Shown: one piece after another, positions 25,161-34,434 of the stretch
Layout of the letters: each line of letters starts with the position of its first letter
Position numbering within the stretch: the stretch's first letter is position 1
DNA from: Limnobacter thiooxidans
Lineage (GTDB): Bacteria > Pseudomonadota > Gammaproteobacteria > Burkholderiales > Burkholderiaceae_B
Length of the DNA: 64,000 nucleotides
NCBI RefSeq assembly: GCF_036323495.1
Contig: NZ_AP028947.1
Location: 124,001-188,000, forward strand
Direction: 5' to 3'
The notes under the pieces: generated by a model
Told to the model about the DNA's origin: nothing
The model's input: only the letters and a program-made list of their open reading frames with translations
Database searches by the model: none
Made by a program: the position numbers and the translations under genes

Positions 25161-25841
25161 ATGATTCGCCCTGTGTCCTCTGCGATACCCCCTTTGTTGA
25201 CCCATGTGTTTGCTCGTTTATTAGCCTGTCTGCTGGCCACTGGCCTGTTGACGGCCTGCAACCCGCGCACCCAACTGAATGAAGACAACCTGCTGAAAGG
25301 CGCGCGGGCCGAGACCTTTATTTTGAGCCACGGCGCGTTTTGCGCCCGCTTGCCCACCGTTGAAGCGATTGACCAATACTCACGCGATTTGATTCCCGCC
25401 AACAGTGTGGTGGCGCGTGATGTGAAAGCTTGGGACCTGTCAGGTTTGCTGGACATTCTTCAGACCCGTGATGGCCGTTGGGTGATCATGCCCTCGACGG
25501 GCCTGAAAAAGCTGGATGGTGTTCATTTTCGGCAGGGCCCTCAGGGCGAGAATGAAGCCCTGTGCTTTGGTCGCCTGTGGGTTGAGCGCACGGTGGATTT
25601 TGCAGAAAACAAGCCGTTTGGTTTGAGTGATGCGGTGTCCGCCCGGTTTGAAGCGAATTTGAAAGACGCCCACATGCTGCACCATTTCAGGAACCTGAAG
25701 GTGGAGTCGTTCGACCCCAGCGTATTCACCTTGAGCACAGGCACTGCGGTGGCCGGTACCCTTCAACCCTCATTCGTGATTGAAATGGCGCTTCGCCCCA
25801 CCCACACTGGCTGGTACCTGGCCAAAAACGGCGTTCAGTAG
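25161..25841 (+). CDS. Predicted lipoprotein of unknown function
   Basis: 226 residues from ATG 25161 behind AAGGAA. The N-terminus (Arg, then a Leu-rich stretch LLACLLATGLLTACNP) ends in a lipobox with Cys33, so a lipid-anchored envelope location is predicted. The mature part has no family I recognise: FCARLPTVEAIDQYSRDLIP, GLLDILQTRDGRWVIMPSTGLKKLDGV and a C-terminal beta-rich end GWYLAKNGVQ. It follows the caspase-like gene by 116 bases on the same strand. It is longer than TssJ and lacks an obvious TssJ sandwich pattern, so I do not call it TssJ. It may serve the T6SS region or be independent. Confidence 0.7.
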   Translation: MIRPVSSAIPPLLTHVFARLLACLLATGLLTACNPRTQLNEDNLLKGARAETFILSHGAFCARLPTVEAIDQYSRDLIPANSVVARDVKAWDLSGLLDILQTRDGRWVIMPSTGLKKLDGVHFRQGPQGENEALCFGRLWVERTVDFAENKPFGLSDAVSARFEANLKDAHMLHHFRNLKVESFDPSVFTLSTGTAVAGTLQPSFVIEMALRPTHTGWYLAKNGVQ

Positions 25842-25878
25842 TGAGGCGAGTTGTGGGGCTATTGTTGCACTGACTGCT

Positions 25879-26994
25879 TTACTGTCCAGGCAATGCCTTC
25901 AGAATGGCCTCACCCAGCGTTTTGGTGGTGCCTTTGCCTTTTAAGTCTCCGGTCAGTACATCGAGGTCACCACTTTCCAGCACTTTTTCAATCGCAGCCA
26001 GAATGCTGTCGTGTGCCTGCTGGTAGCTGGCCTGACGACCTTGTGCAATCACCTTGGGGCTGTTGCCTAGAAATTCGATCATCAGTGCCGCTGACCAGAT
26101 CATCGCGATTGGGTTGGCAATGCCCTTGCCTGCGATGTCGGGAGCTGAACCATGCACAGGTTCAAACAGTGACGGAAATGTGCGATCGGGGTTCAGGTTG
26201 GCCGAGGGAGCCAAGCCAATGGTGCCTGTGCAGGCAGGCCCAAGGTCGCTAAGAATGTCGCCAAACAGATTGCTGGCCACCACCACGTCAAACCGTTCGG
26301 GCTGCATGACAAAGCGCGCAGCCAGAATGTCCACGTGCTGCTTGTCGTAACTCACTTCCGGATAGCCTAGGGCCATGTTGTCCACCCGCTCGTCCCAGTA
26401 GGGCATGCTGATGGCAATGCCGTTGCTTTTGGTGGCGGCGGTCAGTTTTTTGCGGGGGCGGTTGTTGGCCATTTCAAACGCAAATTTCAATACCCGGTCC
26501 ACACCGTGGCGGGTGAAGACACTTTCCTGCAGCACGATTTCACGGTCGGTGCCTTCAAACATGCGACCACCCACGGCGGAATATTCGCCTTCGGTGTTTT
26601 CACGCACCACCACGAAGTCGATGTCGCCCGGCTTTTTGTTGGCCAATGGGCAGGGTGCGCCTGGCAGTAGTTTCACCGGGCGCAGGTTCACATACTGATC
26701 AAATTCGCGGCGGTAACGCAGCAGGGAGCCCCACAGTGAAATGTGATCTGGTACCAAGTCGGGCATGCCCACGGCACCGAACAAAATCGCTTCGCAGGCC
26801 TCAAGTTGGGGCTTCCAGTCCTCGGGCATCATGGTGCCGTGTTTCAGGTAATAGTTGCAGTGTGCCCAGTCTTTGTGATGCAGGTCCAACTGAATGCCAT
26901 GGGTTCTTTCAGCCCATGCCAGGACCTTCAACGCTTCTGGCATAATTTCCTGACCGATGCCGTCGCCGGGAATGATCGCGATGGAATGTTTCAC
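25879..26994 (-). CDS. Tartrate/D-malate-type decarboxylating dehydrogenase
   Basis: 371 residues from GTG 26994, just after AAGGGC; the frame extends further upstream to a TTG. It starts [24 protein letters not shown]. The isocitrate/isopropylmalate dehydrogenase superfamily blocks follow: [39 protein letters not shown], metal-site [19 protein letters not shown], and [34 protein letters not shown] end. The [20 protein letters not shown] and [19 protein letters not shown] segments suit the tartrate/D-malate (TtuC/DmlA) branch. It oxidises and decarboxylates a 2-hydroxyacid using NAD+. It converges on the upstream lipoprotein gene. Substrate choice is inferred. Confidence 0.87.
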   Translation of the reverse strand: MKHSIAIIPGDGIGQEIMPEALKVLAWAERTHGIQLDLHHKDWAHCNYYLKHGTMMPEDWKPQLEACEAILFGAVGMPDLVPDHISLWGSLLRYRREFDQYVNLRPVKLLPGAPCPLANKKPGDIDFVVVRENTEGEYSAVGGRMFEGTDREIVLQESVFTRHGVDRVLKFAFEMANNRPRKKLTAATKSNGIAISMPYWDERVDNMALGYPEVSYDKQHVDILAARFVMQPERFDVVVASNLFGDILSDLGPACTGTIGLAPSANLNPDRTFPSLFEPVHGSAPDIAGKGIANPIAMIWSAALMIEFLGNSPKVIAQGRQASYQQAHDSILAAIEKVLESGDLDVLTGDLKGKGTTKTLGEAILKALPGQ

Positions 26995-27107
26995 AGCTTG
27001 CCCTTGTTCGAGTTCAGTTGAAGTCCGAAAGGCTACCTGAGCCAAGGGATGTCAACCAGTGTGGGAATCCCCGAGAGGGTACAAGCCACACGACGCACGG
27101 AGTTAAT

Positions 27108-27563
27108 TTGAGTCGCAGTAAAAACAGAAACCCCGAGCCCGCCAAGACGCCCAACGGCAAAACCGACTTTTCAGCGCACGGTGCCAAGGTTCGCATCGAC
27201 AAGTGGCTGTGGGCGGCGCGATTTTTCAAGACCCGTTCGTTGGCCACCGAAGTGGTGGATGGTGGCAAGGTGAAATGCAATGATGAGCGTGTGAAGCCCG
27301 CTTACGGTGTGCAGGTGGGAGATGTGCTGACTGTACCGGTGGGTTGGGACGACATGGTACTGGTGGTGAAAGGTCTGGGTGACAAGCGCGGCAGTGCGGC
27401 CATTGCCCAAGGCCTGTACGAAGAAACCATGGAGAGTGCCAAAAAGCGGGCCGAGCGCGCGGCCAATCGCAAGCTCATGAAAGACCCTGCCCTGGAAATC
27501 AAGGCGCGACCCACCAAGCGGGACCGCCGCGTGATGGACGATTACAAGTGGGGCGATGAGTGA
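27108..27563 (+). CDS. hslR: Hsp15-like S4-domain RNA-binding protein
   Basis: 151 residues from TTG 27108 with GGAG just upstream; the frame is open further back but without a ribosome site. An S4 domain lies at about residues 24-85 (VRIDKWLWAARFFKTRSLATEVVDGGKVKCN...VKPAYGVQVGDVLTV). A basic helical tail (SAKKRAERAANRKLMK and RPTKRDRRVMDDYKWGDE) follows. Hsp15 binds free 50S subunits carrying nascent chains and helps rescue stalled ribosomes under heat stress. The N-terminal ~20 residues are a Lys/Asn/Pro-rich extension beyond the E. coli protein. It is divergent from the dehydrogenase gene. Confidence 0.87.
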   Translation: MSRSKNRNPEPAKTPNGKTDFSAHGAKVRIDKWLWAARFFKTRSLATEVVDGGKVKCNDERVKPAYGVQVGDVLTVPVGWDDMVLVVKGLGDKRGSAAIAQGLYEETMESAKKRAERAANRKLMKDPALEIKARPTKRDRRVMDDYKWGDE

Positions 27564-27576
27564 GCAAGTACAAACA

Positions 27577-27608
27577 AAAGCCGGCCTGTGTTGTTCAGTA
27601 CCGGCTTT
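27577..27608. terminator. Probable bidirectional terminator hairpin
   Basis: AAAGCCGG (27577-27584) pairs perfectly with CCGGCTTT (27601-27608) around a 16-base loop. It sits between the convergent hslR and tlpA-like genes. The T-runs are short, so efficiency is uncertain. Confidence 0.5.
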
Positions 27609-27657
27609 GCTGGTTTCAGTAAGACCTTTGGGAACTGCGCTGGTATGTAACCCGCTT

Positions 27658-28146
27658 CTAGACTTTTTCAGCCAATGACTTTTCAATCAGCGCATGCAAG
27701 GCGGCAAAGTCGGGTTCGCCCACATAGGTTTTGATGATCTTGCCCTTGCGGTCAATCACATAGGTGGTGGGCGTAATTTTGACATCGTCAAAGGCCTTGG
27801 CGATGCTGCCAGAAACATCAAGAGCCACGTCAAAAGGCAATTGCCGGGTGTCAGCGAAATTCACCACGTAGTCGGGTCGATCGTAGCTCATGGCCACGGC
27901 AATGGTTCGGAACCCCTGTTCCTTGAACTTGTTGTGGGTATCGACAATTGCGGGCATTTCTTTCACGCAAGTGGTACAACTGGTTGCCCAGAAGTTCACC
28001 AACATCACTTGCCCTTGATAATCGGCAGGCGTGATGGTTTGACCTTTGATCGTGGTGTAGTCCACTTGCGGTGCTTTGTCGCCCCCGCAGGCCGCCAGCA
28101 GGCTGACCAAAGCGAGGGTTGAAAACAGGGAAAGAAATTTTTTCAT
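27658..28146 (-). CDS. TlpA/ResA-like thioredoxin-fold lipoprotein
   Basis: 162 residues from ATG 28146. The signal MKKFLSLFSTLALVSLLAACGG ends in a lipobox. The mature part is a thioredoxin fold of the TlpA/ResA type: ADYQGQVMLVNFWATSCTTCVKEMP holds the active-site CTTC, and PTTYVIDRKGKIIKTYVGE carries the cis-Pro region. TTC rather than PxC between the cysteines is a little unusual. Such proteins reduce or exchange disulfides in the periplasm, often for cytochrome c or copper-site maturation. It is last in the row yraN-diaA-dolP-tlpA on the minus strand, 19 bases after dolP, so probably co-transcribed. Confidence 0.88.
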   Translation of the reverse strand: MKKFLSLFSTLALVSLLAACGGDKAPQVDYTTIKGQTITPADYQGQVMLVNFWATSCTTCVKEMPAIVDTHNKFKEQGFRTIAVAMSYDRPDYVVNFADTRQLPFDVALDVSGSIAKAFDDVKITPTTYVIDRKGKIIKTYVGEPDFAALHALIEKSLAEKV

Positions 28147-28165
28147 AGCCAATTAATGTGTGATA

Positions 28166-29546
<1,381 letters not shown>

Positions 29547-30050
29547 TTAGTTGCTGATTTGCCACGCATTTTGTATCCACCGCGGTGCTCTGTCGCTTTC
29601 CAATGCAACCACATCAAAACGCAGATGAGTGAATTTGCGTTGACCCTGCTGTACCCACCACAGCTTTGCACAGCGTGTTACACGGCTTTGTTTGTGGGTT
29701 GAAACACTTTCAAGCGCACTGCCGTGAAGGCTTTTGCTGCGCTGTCGAACTTCCACCACCACGGCGGTATCGCCGTGTGCCATGATCAGATCGAGTTCGC
29801 CGCAGCGGCACCGGTGATTTTGTGCAATCAGCACAAGCCCCTTTGATTCCAACAGGCGAAGTGCCCGTGTTTCTGCTTCCCTGCCTTGGGCCTGTATGGC
29901 GAGTTTGTATTCATTCGGGCTTGATGGCGGGGTGAGCTGGGTTTCTTTGGGCGCTGCCCAAGGAATTTTGGGTTTTCGTGTTCGGGATTTGCTGGGGGTC
30001 CAAGGAATGCCGGACAATTCAGGAACTTTGGATTTGGGTGTGAATGCCAT
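29547..30050 (-). CDS. YraN-family (UPF0102) nuclease-like protein
   Basis: 167 residues from ATG 30050, the only ATG in the frame's N-terminal part. The first ~55 residues are a Pro/Lys/Ser-rich extension absent from typical YraN proteins (about 120 residues). The domain follows: GREAETRALRLLESKGLVLIAQNHRCRCGELDLIMAHGDTAVVVEVRQR, which keeps the E-D-ExR/K arrangement of a restriction-endonuclease-like fold. Two CxC cysteines precede the acidic pair. Its role is poorly known; in the E. coli order it sits between lpoA and diaA. Here lpoA is missing and the gene lies directly beside rsmI, head to head with overlapping 5' ends. Confidence 0.85.
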   Translation of the reverse strand: MAFTPKSKVPELSGIPWTPSKSRTRKPKIPWAAPKETQLTPPSSPNEYKLAIQAQGREAETRALRLLESKGLVLIAQNHRCRCGELDLIMAHGDTAVVVEVRQRSKSLHGSALESVSTHKQSRVTRCAKLWWVQQGQRKFTHLRFDVVALESDRAPRWIQNAWQISN

Positions 30051-30072
30051 GCAGAAAGCCGGTGAAGTGGAA

Positions 30073-30966
30073 ATGGTGAAGGGTGTCTTGAATTCTGACG
30101 CAAAGGATGAAACCCGGCGAGAACCTTCACTCTATGTGGTGGCAACGCCCATCGGCAATATGGGTGACCTAAGCCTGCGTGCGCGCGCTGTGCTTGAGCA
30201 GGTGGATCGAATTGCTGCGGAAGACACCCGAAACACAGCCCGCATGCTGGACGCCTTGGGCATTAAAAAACCCTTGATGGCGCACCATGCCCACAACGAG
30301 CAGGACAGTGCCGAGGGCATTCTGGCCTGCCTGCAGCGGGGTGAATCCGTGGGCTTGGTCAGCGACGCGGGAACACCTGCTGTTTCCGACCCTGGCGCAG
30401 TGGTGGTTCGCCGTGTAGCGCAGGCTGGTTTCAAGGTGGTGCCCGTACCCGGTGCCAGCAGTGTACTGGCGGTGGTGGCAGCCAGTGGTTTGGTGGAAGG
30501 CCCTTTCACCTTCCGGGGGTTTTTGCCCGCGAAGGGCAAGGGGCGTGTGGATGCCCTGAAAAGCTGGCTAGCCTGTGCCGAGCCCCAGGTTGTTTTTGAA
30601 GCGCCGCACCGGGTGATGCAACTGGTGGATGACCTGGAGGCCGCGGGTGCAGGCGACCGCGCCATGTGCGCGGGGCGAGAGTTGACCAAGCAGTTCGAGA
30701 CGTTTTACCGGGGTTTGGGCGCCAGTGTTTTTGAACAGATTCGCAACGACCCAAATGCCGAGCGGGGCGAATGGGCCTGGGTGATCGCGGGTTCTTCCTT
30801 ATCTGCAGCGGATGCTGATTCCGCCCAGGCCAGTGCGGACCTGGACACCTGGCTTGTGTTGCTGCTGGCGGAGCTGCCTTTGAAAACCGCAGTGGCGGTG
30901 GTGGTGAAGGCCACTGGCTTGGCCAAGAACACGGTGTATGACAGAGCGCTGGCGCTGAAAGGCTGA
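30073..30966 (+). CDS. rsmI: 16S rRNA 2'-O-ribose C1402 methyltransferase RsmI
   Basis: 297 residues if started at ATG 30073; ATG 30049 overlaps the divergent yraN start codon and is also possible. The tetrapyrrole-methylase fold is clear: SLYVVATPIGNMGDLSLRARAVLEQVDRIAAEDTRNTARML, HAHNEQD, VSDAGTPAVSDPG, VPVPGASSVLAVVAASGL, FRGFLPAKGKGR, FEAPHRVMQLVDDL and CAGRELTKQFETFYRG. RsmI 2'-O-methylates C1402 of 16S rRNA with SAM. A short helical C-terminal domain follows, rich in Ala and Asp. Its 3' end runs into element B. Confidence 0.94.
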   Translation: MVKGVLNSDAKDETRREPSLYVVATPIGNMGDLSLRARAVLEQVDRIAAEDTRNTARMLDALGIKKPLMAHHAHNEQDSAEGILACLQRGESVGLVSDAGTPAVSDPGAVVVRRVAQAGFKVVPVPGASSVLAVVAASGLVEGPFTFRGFLPAKGKGRVDALKSWLACAEPQVVFEAPHRVMQLVDDLEAAGAGDRAMCAGRELTKQFETFYRGLGASVFEQIRNDPNAERGEWAWVIAGSSLSAADADSAQASADLDTWLVLLLAELPLKTAVAVVVKATGLAKNTVYDRALALKG

Positions 30967-31047
30967 ACTGTGCCTGTTTGACGCGGCTTGCTGATTCTGT
31001 ATCGGCTGCTTCAGTCTTCCCCGTGGTCTCTAAAGCCTCCCCAGCGT

Positions 31048-31217
31048 GGCTTGCCCGATCCCGCACGAAAAACCGCTGCTCCCTTTTTGAACGAAGGCTT
31101 TGCATTCACATCACCCCGACAAAACACACAGTCGGGTTGATGTGTCGCGCAACGCGCGAGCATTGAAGCCTTGTTTAAGCGGGGCGGTTTTTCTGAATGT
31201 GCGGAACAGGCAAGTCC
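31048..31217. repeat. Element B, 5' compound hairpin
   Basis: Outer arms GGCTTGCC (31048-31055) and GGCAAGTCC (31209-31217) enclose CCGCAC/GTGCGG and GAAAAACCGC/GCGGTTTTTC. The inner stem CACATCACCCCGAC (31107-31120) pairs with 31131-31144 with one mismatch, loop AAAACACACA. The side hairpin TCGCGC-AAC-GCGCGA lies at 31145-31159. Confidence 0.75.
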
Positions 31218-31393
31218 CCTGCCGGGAAGGCCGGAAGCCCGCCGGTAAATGCGATCAGCACGCCGCAGACTAACCACCTGACGAGCGCCAAGTCACGCCA
31301 GCTCTCCGCGAGTTTTGCAACCCCGCATGATTGCTCTCATCTGCTGGATGCGTCGCCGACCGGTTTCAGCCCATTCAGCAGCGAGGTTTCAGT

Positions 31394-31538
31394 CGCCCGC
31401 CATTCAAGAAAACCTGCCCGTTTGAATTCACATGCAACGTTCGGCCGAAAGCCGACAACCCACTCGACCATCTGTTTTGTCGAGTGGGTTGAGTCAATGT
31501 GAATTTCAAAAAGGGCTCAAAAGGTTTTCAGGCGGGCG
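31394..31538. repeat. Element B, 3' compound hairpin (inverted)
   Basis: Outer arms CGCCCGCC (31394-31401) and GGCGGGCG (31531-31538) enclose GAAAACC/GGTTTTC. The inner stem CAACCCACTCGAC (31456-31468) pairs perfectly with 31479-31491 around the loop CATCTGTTTT. The side hairpin TCGGC/GCCGA lies in the 5' arm at 31441-31455. Confidence 0.75.
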
Positions 31539-31549
31539 ATTGGAACTCG

Positions 31550-31602
31550 CGCTGAGTGAGCTTGAAAACCAGTAGGCGATTCAAAACCCGCCCCGAGTGG
31601 GC
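31550..31602. repeat. 12-base motifs behind element B
   Basis: CGCTGAGTGAGC (31550-31561) and CCCCGAGTGGGC (31591-31602) follow the 3' hairpin at a 41-base interval. They match the 12-mers after element C and resemble those after element A. Confidence 0.55.
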
Positions 31603-31603
31603 G

Positions 31604-31637
31604 TAAAAAAAGCACGCTGACATCAATCAACGTGCTT
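31604..31637 (-). terminator. Rho-independent terminator of dksA
   Basis: Read on the minus strand, AAGCACG and CGTGCTT (31610-31616 and 31631-31637 on the plus strand) form a stem with a 14-base loop, followed by a run of T. It lies 28 bases beyond the dksA stop codon. Confidence 0.75.
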
Positions 31638-31664
31638 GATTTCATCGCTGGCAAATACGAAGAA

Positions 31665-32090
31665 TCAGTCCCCGTACATGCGCTGCTTCAATTCCCGGCG
31701 CTGCTGCGCTTCCAGTGACAGCGTGGCGGTTGGGCGGGCCAGCAGGCGTGGCACACCAATCGGGTCGCCAGTTTCTTCGCACCAGCCGTAGTCACCCGCA
31801 TCAATTTTCTGCAAAGACTGTTGCACTTTCTTCAGCAGTTTGCGTTCACGGTCGCGTGTGCGAAGTTCAAGTGCATGCTCTTCTTCGATGGTTGCGCGGT
31901 CGGCGGGGTCAGGAACAACCACGGTTTCACGCAGGTGTTCTGTGGTTTCTCCTGCGTTGGCCAGGAGTTCTTTTTCCATGTCCTGCAAACGCTGGCGAAA
32001 AAAGGCAAGCTGCACCTCGTTCATGTAATCGTCTTCTTTCATCGCGAGCAATTGCTTCTCGGTGATGAGGGGCGTCTTTTCAGTGGTCAT
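31665..32090 (-). CDS. dksA: RNA polymerase-binding regulator DksA, one-cysteine type
   Basis: 141 residues from ATG 32090. The coiled-coil region (YMNEVQLAFFRQRLQDMEKELLANAGETTEHLRE) and the tip DPADRATIEEEHALELRTRDRERKLLKKVQQSL carry the DxxDxA-type acidic tip that reaches the polymerase secondary channel. In the globular domain, DYGWCEETGDPIGVPRLLARPTATLSLEAQQRREL keeps only one of the four zinc-binding Cys of E. coli DksA; the others read Thr, Ser and Ala. Such cysteine-poor DksA is common in Burkholderiales. It works with ppGpp in the stringent response. It lies directly downstream of a COG0523 GTPase gene, a pairing linked elsewhere to zinc limitation. Confidence 0.92.
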   Translation of the reverse strand: MTTEKTPLITEKQLLAMKEDDYMNEVQLAFFRQRLQDMEKELLANAGETTEHLRETVVVPDPADRATIEEEHALELRTRDRERKLLKKVQQSLQKIDAGDYGWCEETGDPIGVPRLLARPTATLSLEAQQRRELKQRMYGD

Positions 32091-32125
32091 AAGCACAGCC
32101 TCGTGTTCTTTGGTTTTTATTGACT

Positions 32126-32139
32126 ATATACCAGTATAT
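32126..32139. promoter_or_regulatory. Palindrome in the dksA upstream region
   Basis: ATATAC (32126-32131) and GTATAT (32134-32139) are exact inverted repeats two bases apart, about 36 bases upstream of the dksA start and just behind the GTPase stop codon. The AT-rich palindrome could be a -10-like element or a repressor site for dksA. No cognate protein is evident. Confidence 0.35.
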
Positions 32140-32142
32140 CTG

Positions 32143-33132
32143 CTATCGGGCTAAACAAAGCTCTAACCCTTGGGTGATAAATTCCTTGGGGAGTTTACGC
32201 CCAATAAACACAATTTTACTTTCTTTTTTCTCGCTGGGTTCCCATTTTCTGCCCCAGTCCAGGCCCATGAGCATGTGCACACCTTGAAAAAGCGCGCGTC
32301 GGTCGCTGGCCTTGATATTCAAAATACCTTTGTAACGCAGCATGTCGGGGCCGTAAACCTGGGTCACGGAGCCCATGAATTCTTCAAATTTCTGCCCGTC
32401 AAAAGCCTTGGTGCTTTTGAACACGAAGCTTTGAATTTCATCGTTGTGGGTGTGTTTGTCTTCGTCCAAAAAATCGGGCGCAATGTCCAGGATCGAATTC
32501 AGGTTGAAGCCGCGCACGTCCAGCAATTTGTCGATTGGTGCCACGCCAAACTCGGAAATCATCATTTCGGCGCGGGCATTCATCTTAACCAGGCGACGTT
32601 TCAACGCGGTGACATCGTCTTCGGTGCACAGGTCGGTCTTGGACAGCAGAATGCGGTCTGCAAAACCCACCTGCTGCTGAATTTCACGGTGCTCGTCCAG
32701 TTGCTGCATGCCGTGTTTGGCATCCACCACGGTAATGACCGCGTCAAGGATGAAGCTTTCAGCCACCAGGTCATCCACGAAAAAGGTCTGCGCCACGGGG
32801 CCAGGGTCGGCCATGCCAGTGGTTTCAATGACTACGCGGTCGAACTTGATGGTGCCGGCCAAGCGTTTTGCTGCCATTTCGCCAAGAATGCGCACCAGGT
32901 CGCCACGAACGGTGCAGCACAGGCAGCCGTTGTTCATTTCAACAATGTTTTCCTGGTCGTTTTGCATCAGCAGGTCGTTGTCGACACCCTCTTCACCGAA
33001 CTCGTTTTCAATCACGGCGATTTTCATGCCGTGGTTTTCCTTGAGGATGCGGTTCAGCAGGGTGGTTTTACCGCTGCCCAGAAAGCCTGTAAGGATGGTG
33101 ACGGGAATCATGTTGTGGGCGGGCTTGTTCAT
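32143..33132 (-). CDS. COG0523 (CobW/YjiA-like) metal-chaperone GTPase
   Basis: 329 residues if started at ATG 33132; ATG 33111 and a TTG at 33150 are alternatives. The G domain shows Walker A TGFLGSGKTTLLN, the metal-binding CxCC in NNGCLCCTVRGDL, ETTGMADPGPV as switch II, and the guanine motif LLSKTDLC. The C-terminal CobW_C domain (HNDEIQSFVFKSTKAFDGQKFEEFM...RYKGILNI) is complete. Members deliver Zn2+ or Co2+ to client proteins using GTP. A His-rich metal loop is short here (DEDKHTHND). It lies ahead of dksA on the same strand, so the two may respond together to zinc supply. The client is unknown. Confidence 0.88.
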   Translation of the reverse strand: MNKPAHNMIPVTILTGFLGSGKTTLLNRILKENHGMKIAVIENEFGEEGVDNDLLMQNDQENIVEMNNGCLCCTVRGDLVRILGEMAAKRLAGTIKFDRVVIETTGMADPGPVAQTFFVDDLVAESFILDAVITVVDAKHGMQQLDEHREIQQQVGFADRILLSKTDLCTEDDVTALKRRLVKMNARAEMMISEFGVAPIDKLLDVRGFNLNSILDIAPDFLDEDKHTHNDEIQSFVFKSTKAFDGQKFEEFMGSVTQVYGPDMLRYKGILNIKASDRRALFQGVHMLMGLDWGRKWEPSEKKESKIVFIGRKLPKEFITQGLELCLAR

Positions 33133-33210
33133 GGGCTTTGTTTGCTGCAAAAATTGGGTCGATTGAGGATATGGGGTTGCCAGGGCAAATTTAAAGGGGT
33201 ATTGGGCAAA

Positions 33211-34233
33211 TTAAACCGCTTGAAAGGTCCACAGGCCTTCCACATTGCTGCGTTTCACCACGCCTTTGTACCACAGGTAATGCAGGTGGGCGATGGCTTC
33301 GCCCATCGCAAAGCTCATTTGGTGGCCATCCATTTCGCGCCTGAACAGCACGCTGATGGCTTGCCGGGCGGTCAGTGATTTTTCCTTCATTGCGTCTAGC
33401 AGTTCACTCAAGCGGTGTTCGTGGTGGCGCAGCAATTGGGCACAGCGGTCGTGAACGCCTTTGAAAGGCACGCCGTGTGAGGGCAGAACAGTCAGTGTGT
33501 TGGGCAGTCGGGCCATGTCTTGCACTGATTTCAGGAACAGCGCCAACGGGTTGCCCTCGGGCTCGATACCGTACACGCTGACATTGGTTGAAATGGTGGG
33601 CAGCAGCATGTCGCCGCTGATCATGAGGTCAAGGCTTTCACACACCAGGCTGATGTGTTCCGGGCTGTGCCCAAAACCTGCGAGGCAACGCCATGCGTGG
33701 CCACCAATGTCAATGTGGTCGCCGTGTTGAATGCGCTGGTAGTTCAAGGGTGGCTCGGGCACCAGGCGGGAGAACATGCCGCCACGGGCTTCCAGGGTTT
33801 CGTCTGCTTTTTTCTCGTTGACCAGGCCGTGGCTGGCCATGAAGTTGGCCAGGGTGTTGCCGTCAAAGCCGGGCAGGTTGGCGCACAGGCCCCGCGCCAT
33901 GAAATATTCGCCTGTTGACATGTGCACATGCACGCCGTGGCGACGGGCCAGCGGGCCGGCCATGCCGATGTGGTCCGGGTGGGCGTGGGTGCAGATGATT
34001 CGCCCCAAAGGCTTGCGCACAAACAGGGTTTGTTCGATTTCTTCCCACATGGCTGCCACGTCGGGCAGGCCTGCACCGCAGTCAACCAGGGTGTACTGGT
34101 TTTCTTCCTCGATCAGCCACACATTGATGTGGTCAAGTGCAAAAGGCAGGGGCAGACGCAGCCAAAGCACCCCGGGTGCCACGGGGGTTGGCTGGCCCAG
34201 GACGGGCGGTTCAAACAGGCGTTCAATTCCCAT
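33211..34233 (-). CDS. Metallo-beta-lactamase-fold hydrolase
   Basis: 340 residues from ATG 34233. The MBL motif THAHPDHIG supplies the zinc ligands, preceded by YTLVDCGAG and followed by FGHSPEHISLVCESLDLMISGDMLLP with the next His and Asp. LPSHGVPFKG carries the last His. The C-terminal ~80 residues (HHEHRLSELLDAMKEKSLTARQAISVLFRR...AIAHLHYLWYKGVVKR) are an added winged-helix-like region of the type seen in LACTB2-like and related hydrolases. The substrate could be a thioester, lactone or nucleic acid and cannot be chosen from sequence. It is 61 bases upstream of the GTPase gene but need not be in its operon. Confidence 0.85.
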   Translation of the reverse strand: MGIERLFEPPVLGQPTPVAPGVLWLRLPLPFALDHINVWLIEEENQYTLVDCGAGLPDVAAMWEEIEQTLFVRKPLGRIICTHAHPDHIGMAGPLARRHGVHVHMSTGEYFMARGLCANLPGFDGNTLANFMASHGLVNEKKADETLEARGGMFSRLVPEPPLNYQRIQHGDHIDIGGHAWRCLAGFGHSPEHISLVCESLDLMISGDMLLPTISTNVSVYGIEPEGNPLALFLKSVQDMARLPNTLTVLPSHGVPFKGVHDRCAQLLRHHEHRLSELLDAMKEKSLTARQAISVLFRREMDGHQMSFAMGEAIAHLHYLWYKGVVKRSNVEGLWTFQAV

Positions 34234-34434
34234 GGCGATGAATCATGTGCTTGTGGACAGGCGATCATGGTAAGTGTTTCGCAGCGCGGCAAGAGCGCTT
34301 TGTGACTGAAATGTCGGTGAATTGTGGCTTTTGGTGATGTTTGGCGTCTCCTTGCTTGTGCAGACCGAAGTAGTTATTGAACCCTTTCGTTTTCAATTGG
34401 TACCCAGGTGTCCATTTAACCACCGGGGCTTTTT

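Larger units (their letters stand above)
31048..31538. repeat. Bipartite inverted-hairpin element, copy B
   Basis: This element fills most of the 698-base gap between convergent rsmI and dksA. It has a 5' hairpin (31048-31217), a centre of ~175 bases and a 3' inverted hairpin (31394-31538). The end of its centre (around 31350-31400) matches the corresponding part of element C, for example ACCGGTTTCAGCCCA against ACAGGTTTCAGCCCA. Element A's centre does not. Downstream come two 12-base CGnYGAGTGRGC-type motifs and then the dksA terminator. The remaining ~80 bases before the element show nothing recognisable. Confidence 0.8.

Noticed and set aside
25161..25841. TssJ lipoprotein of the T6SS
   Set aside because: It has a lipobox but is longer than TssJ and lacks the recognisable TssJ sandwich sequence pattern; left as unknown lipoprotein.
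34234..34434. Possible RNA gene or element in the 200-base gap upstream of the effector-like gene
   Set aside because: Only a weak AGCGC/GCGCT hairpin is visible and nothing matches the three hairpin elements.
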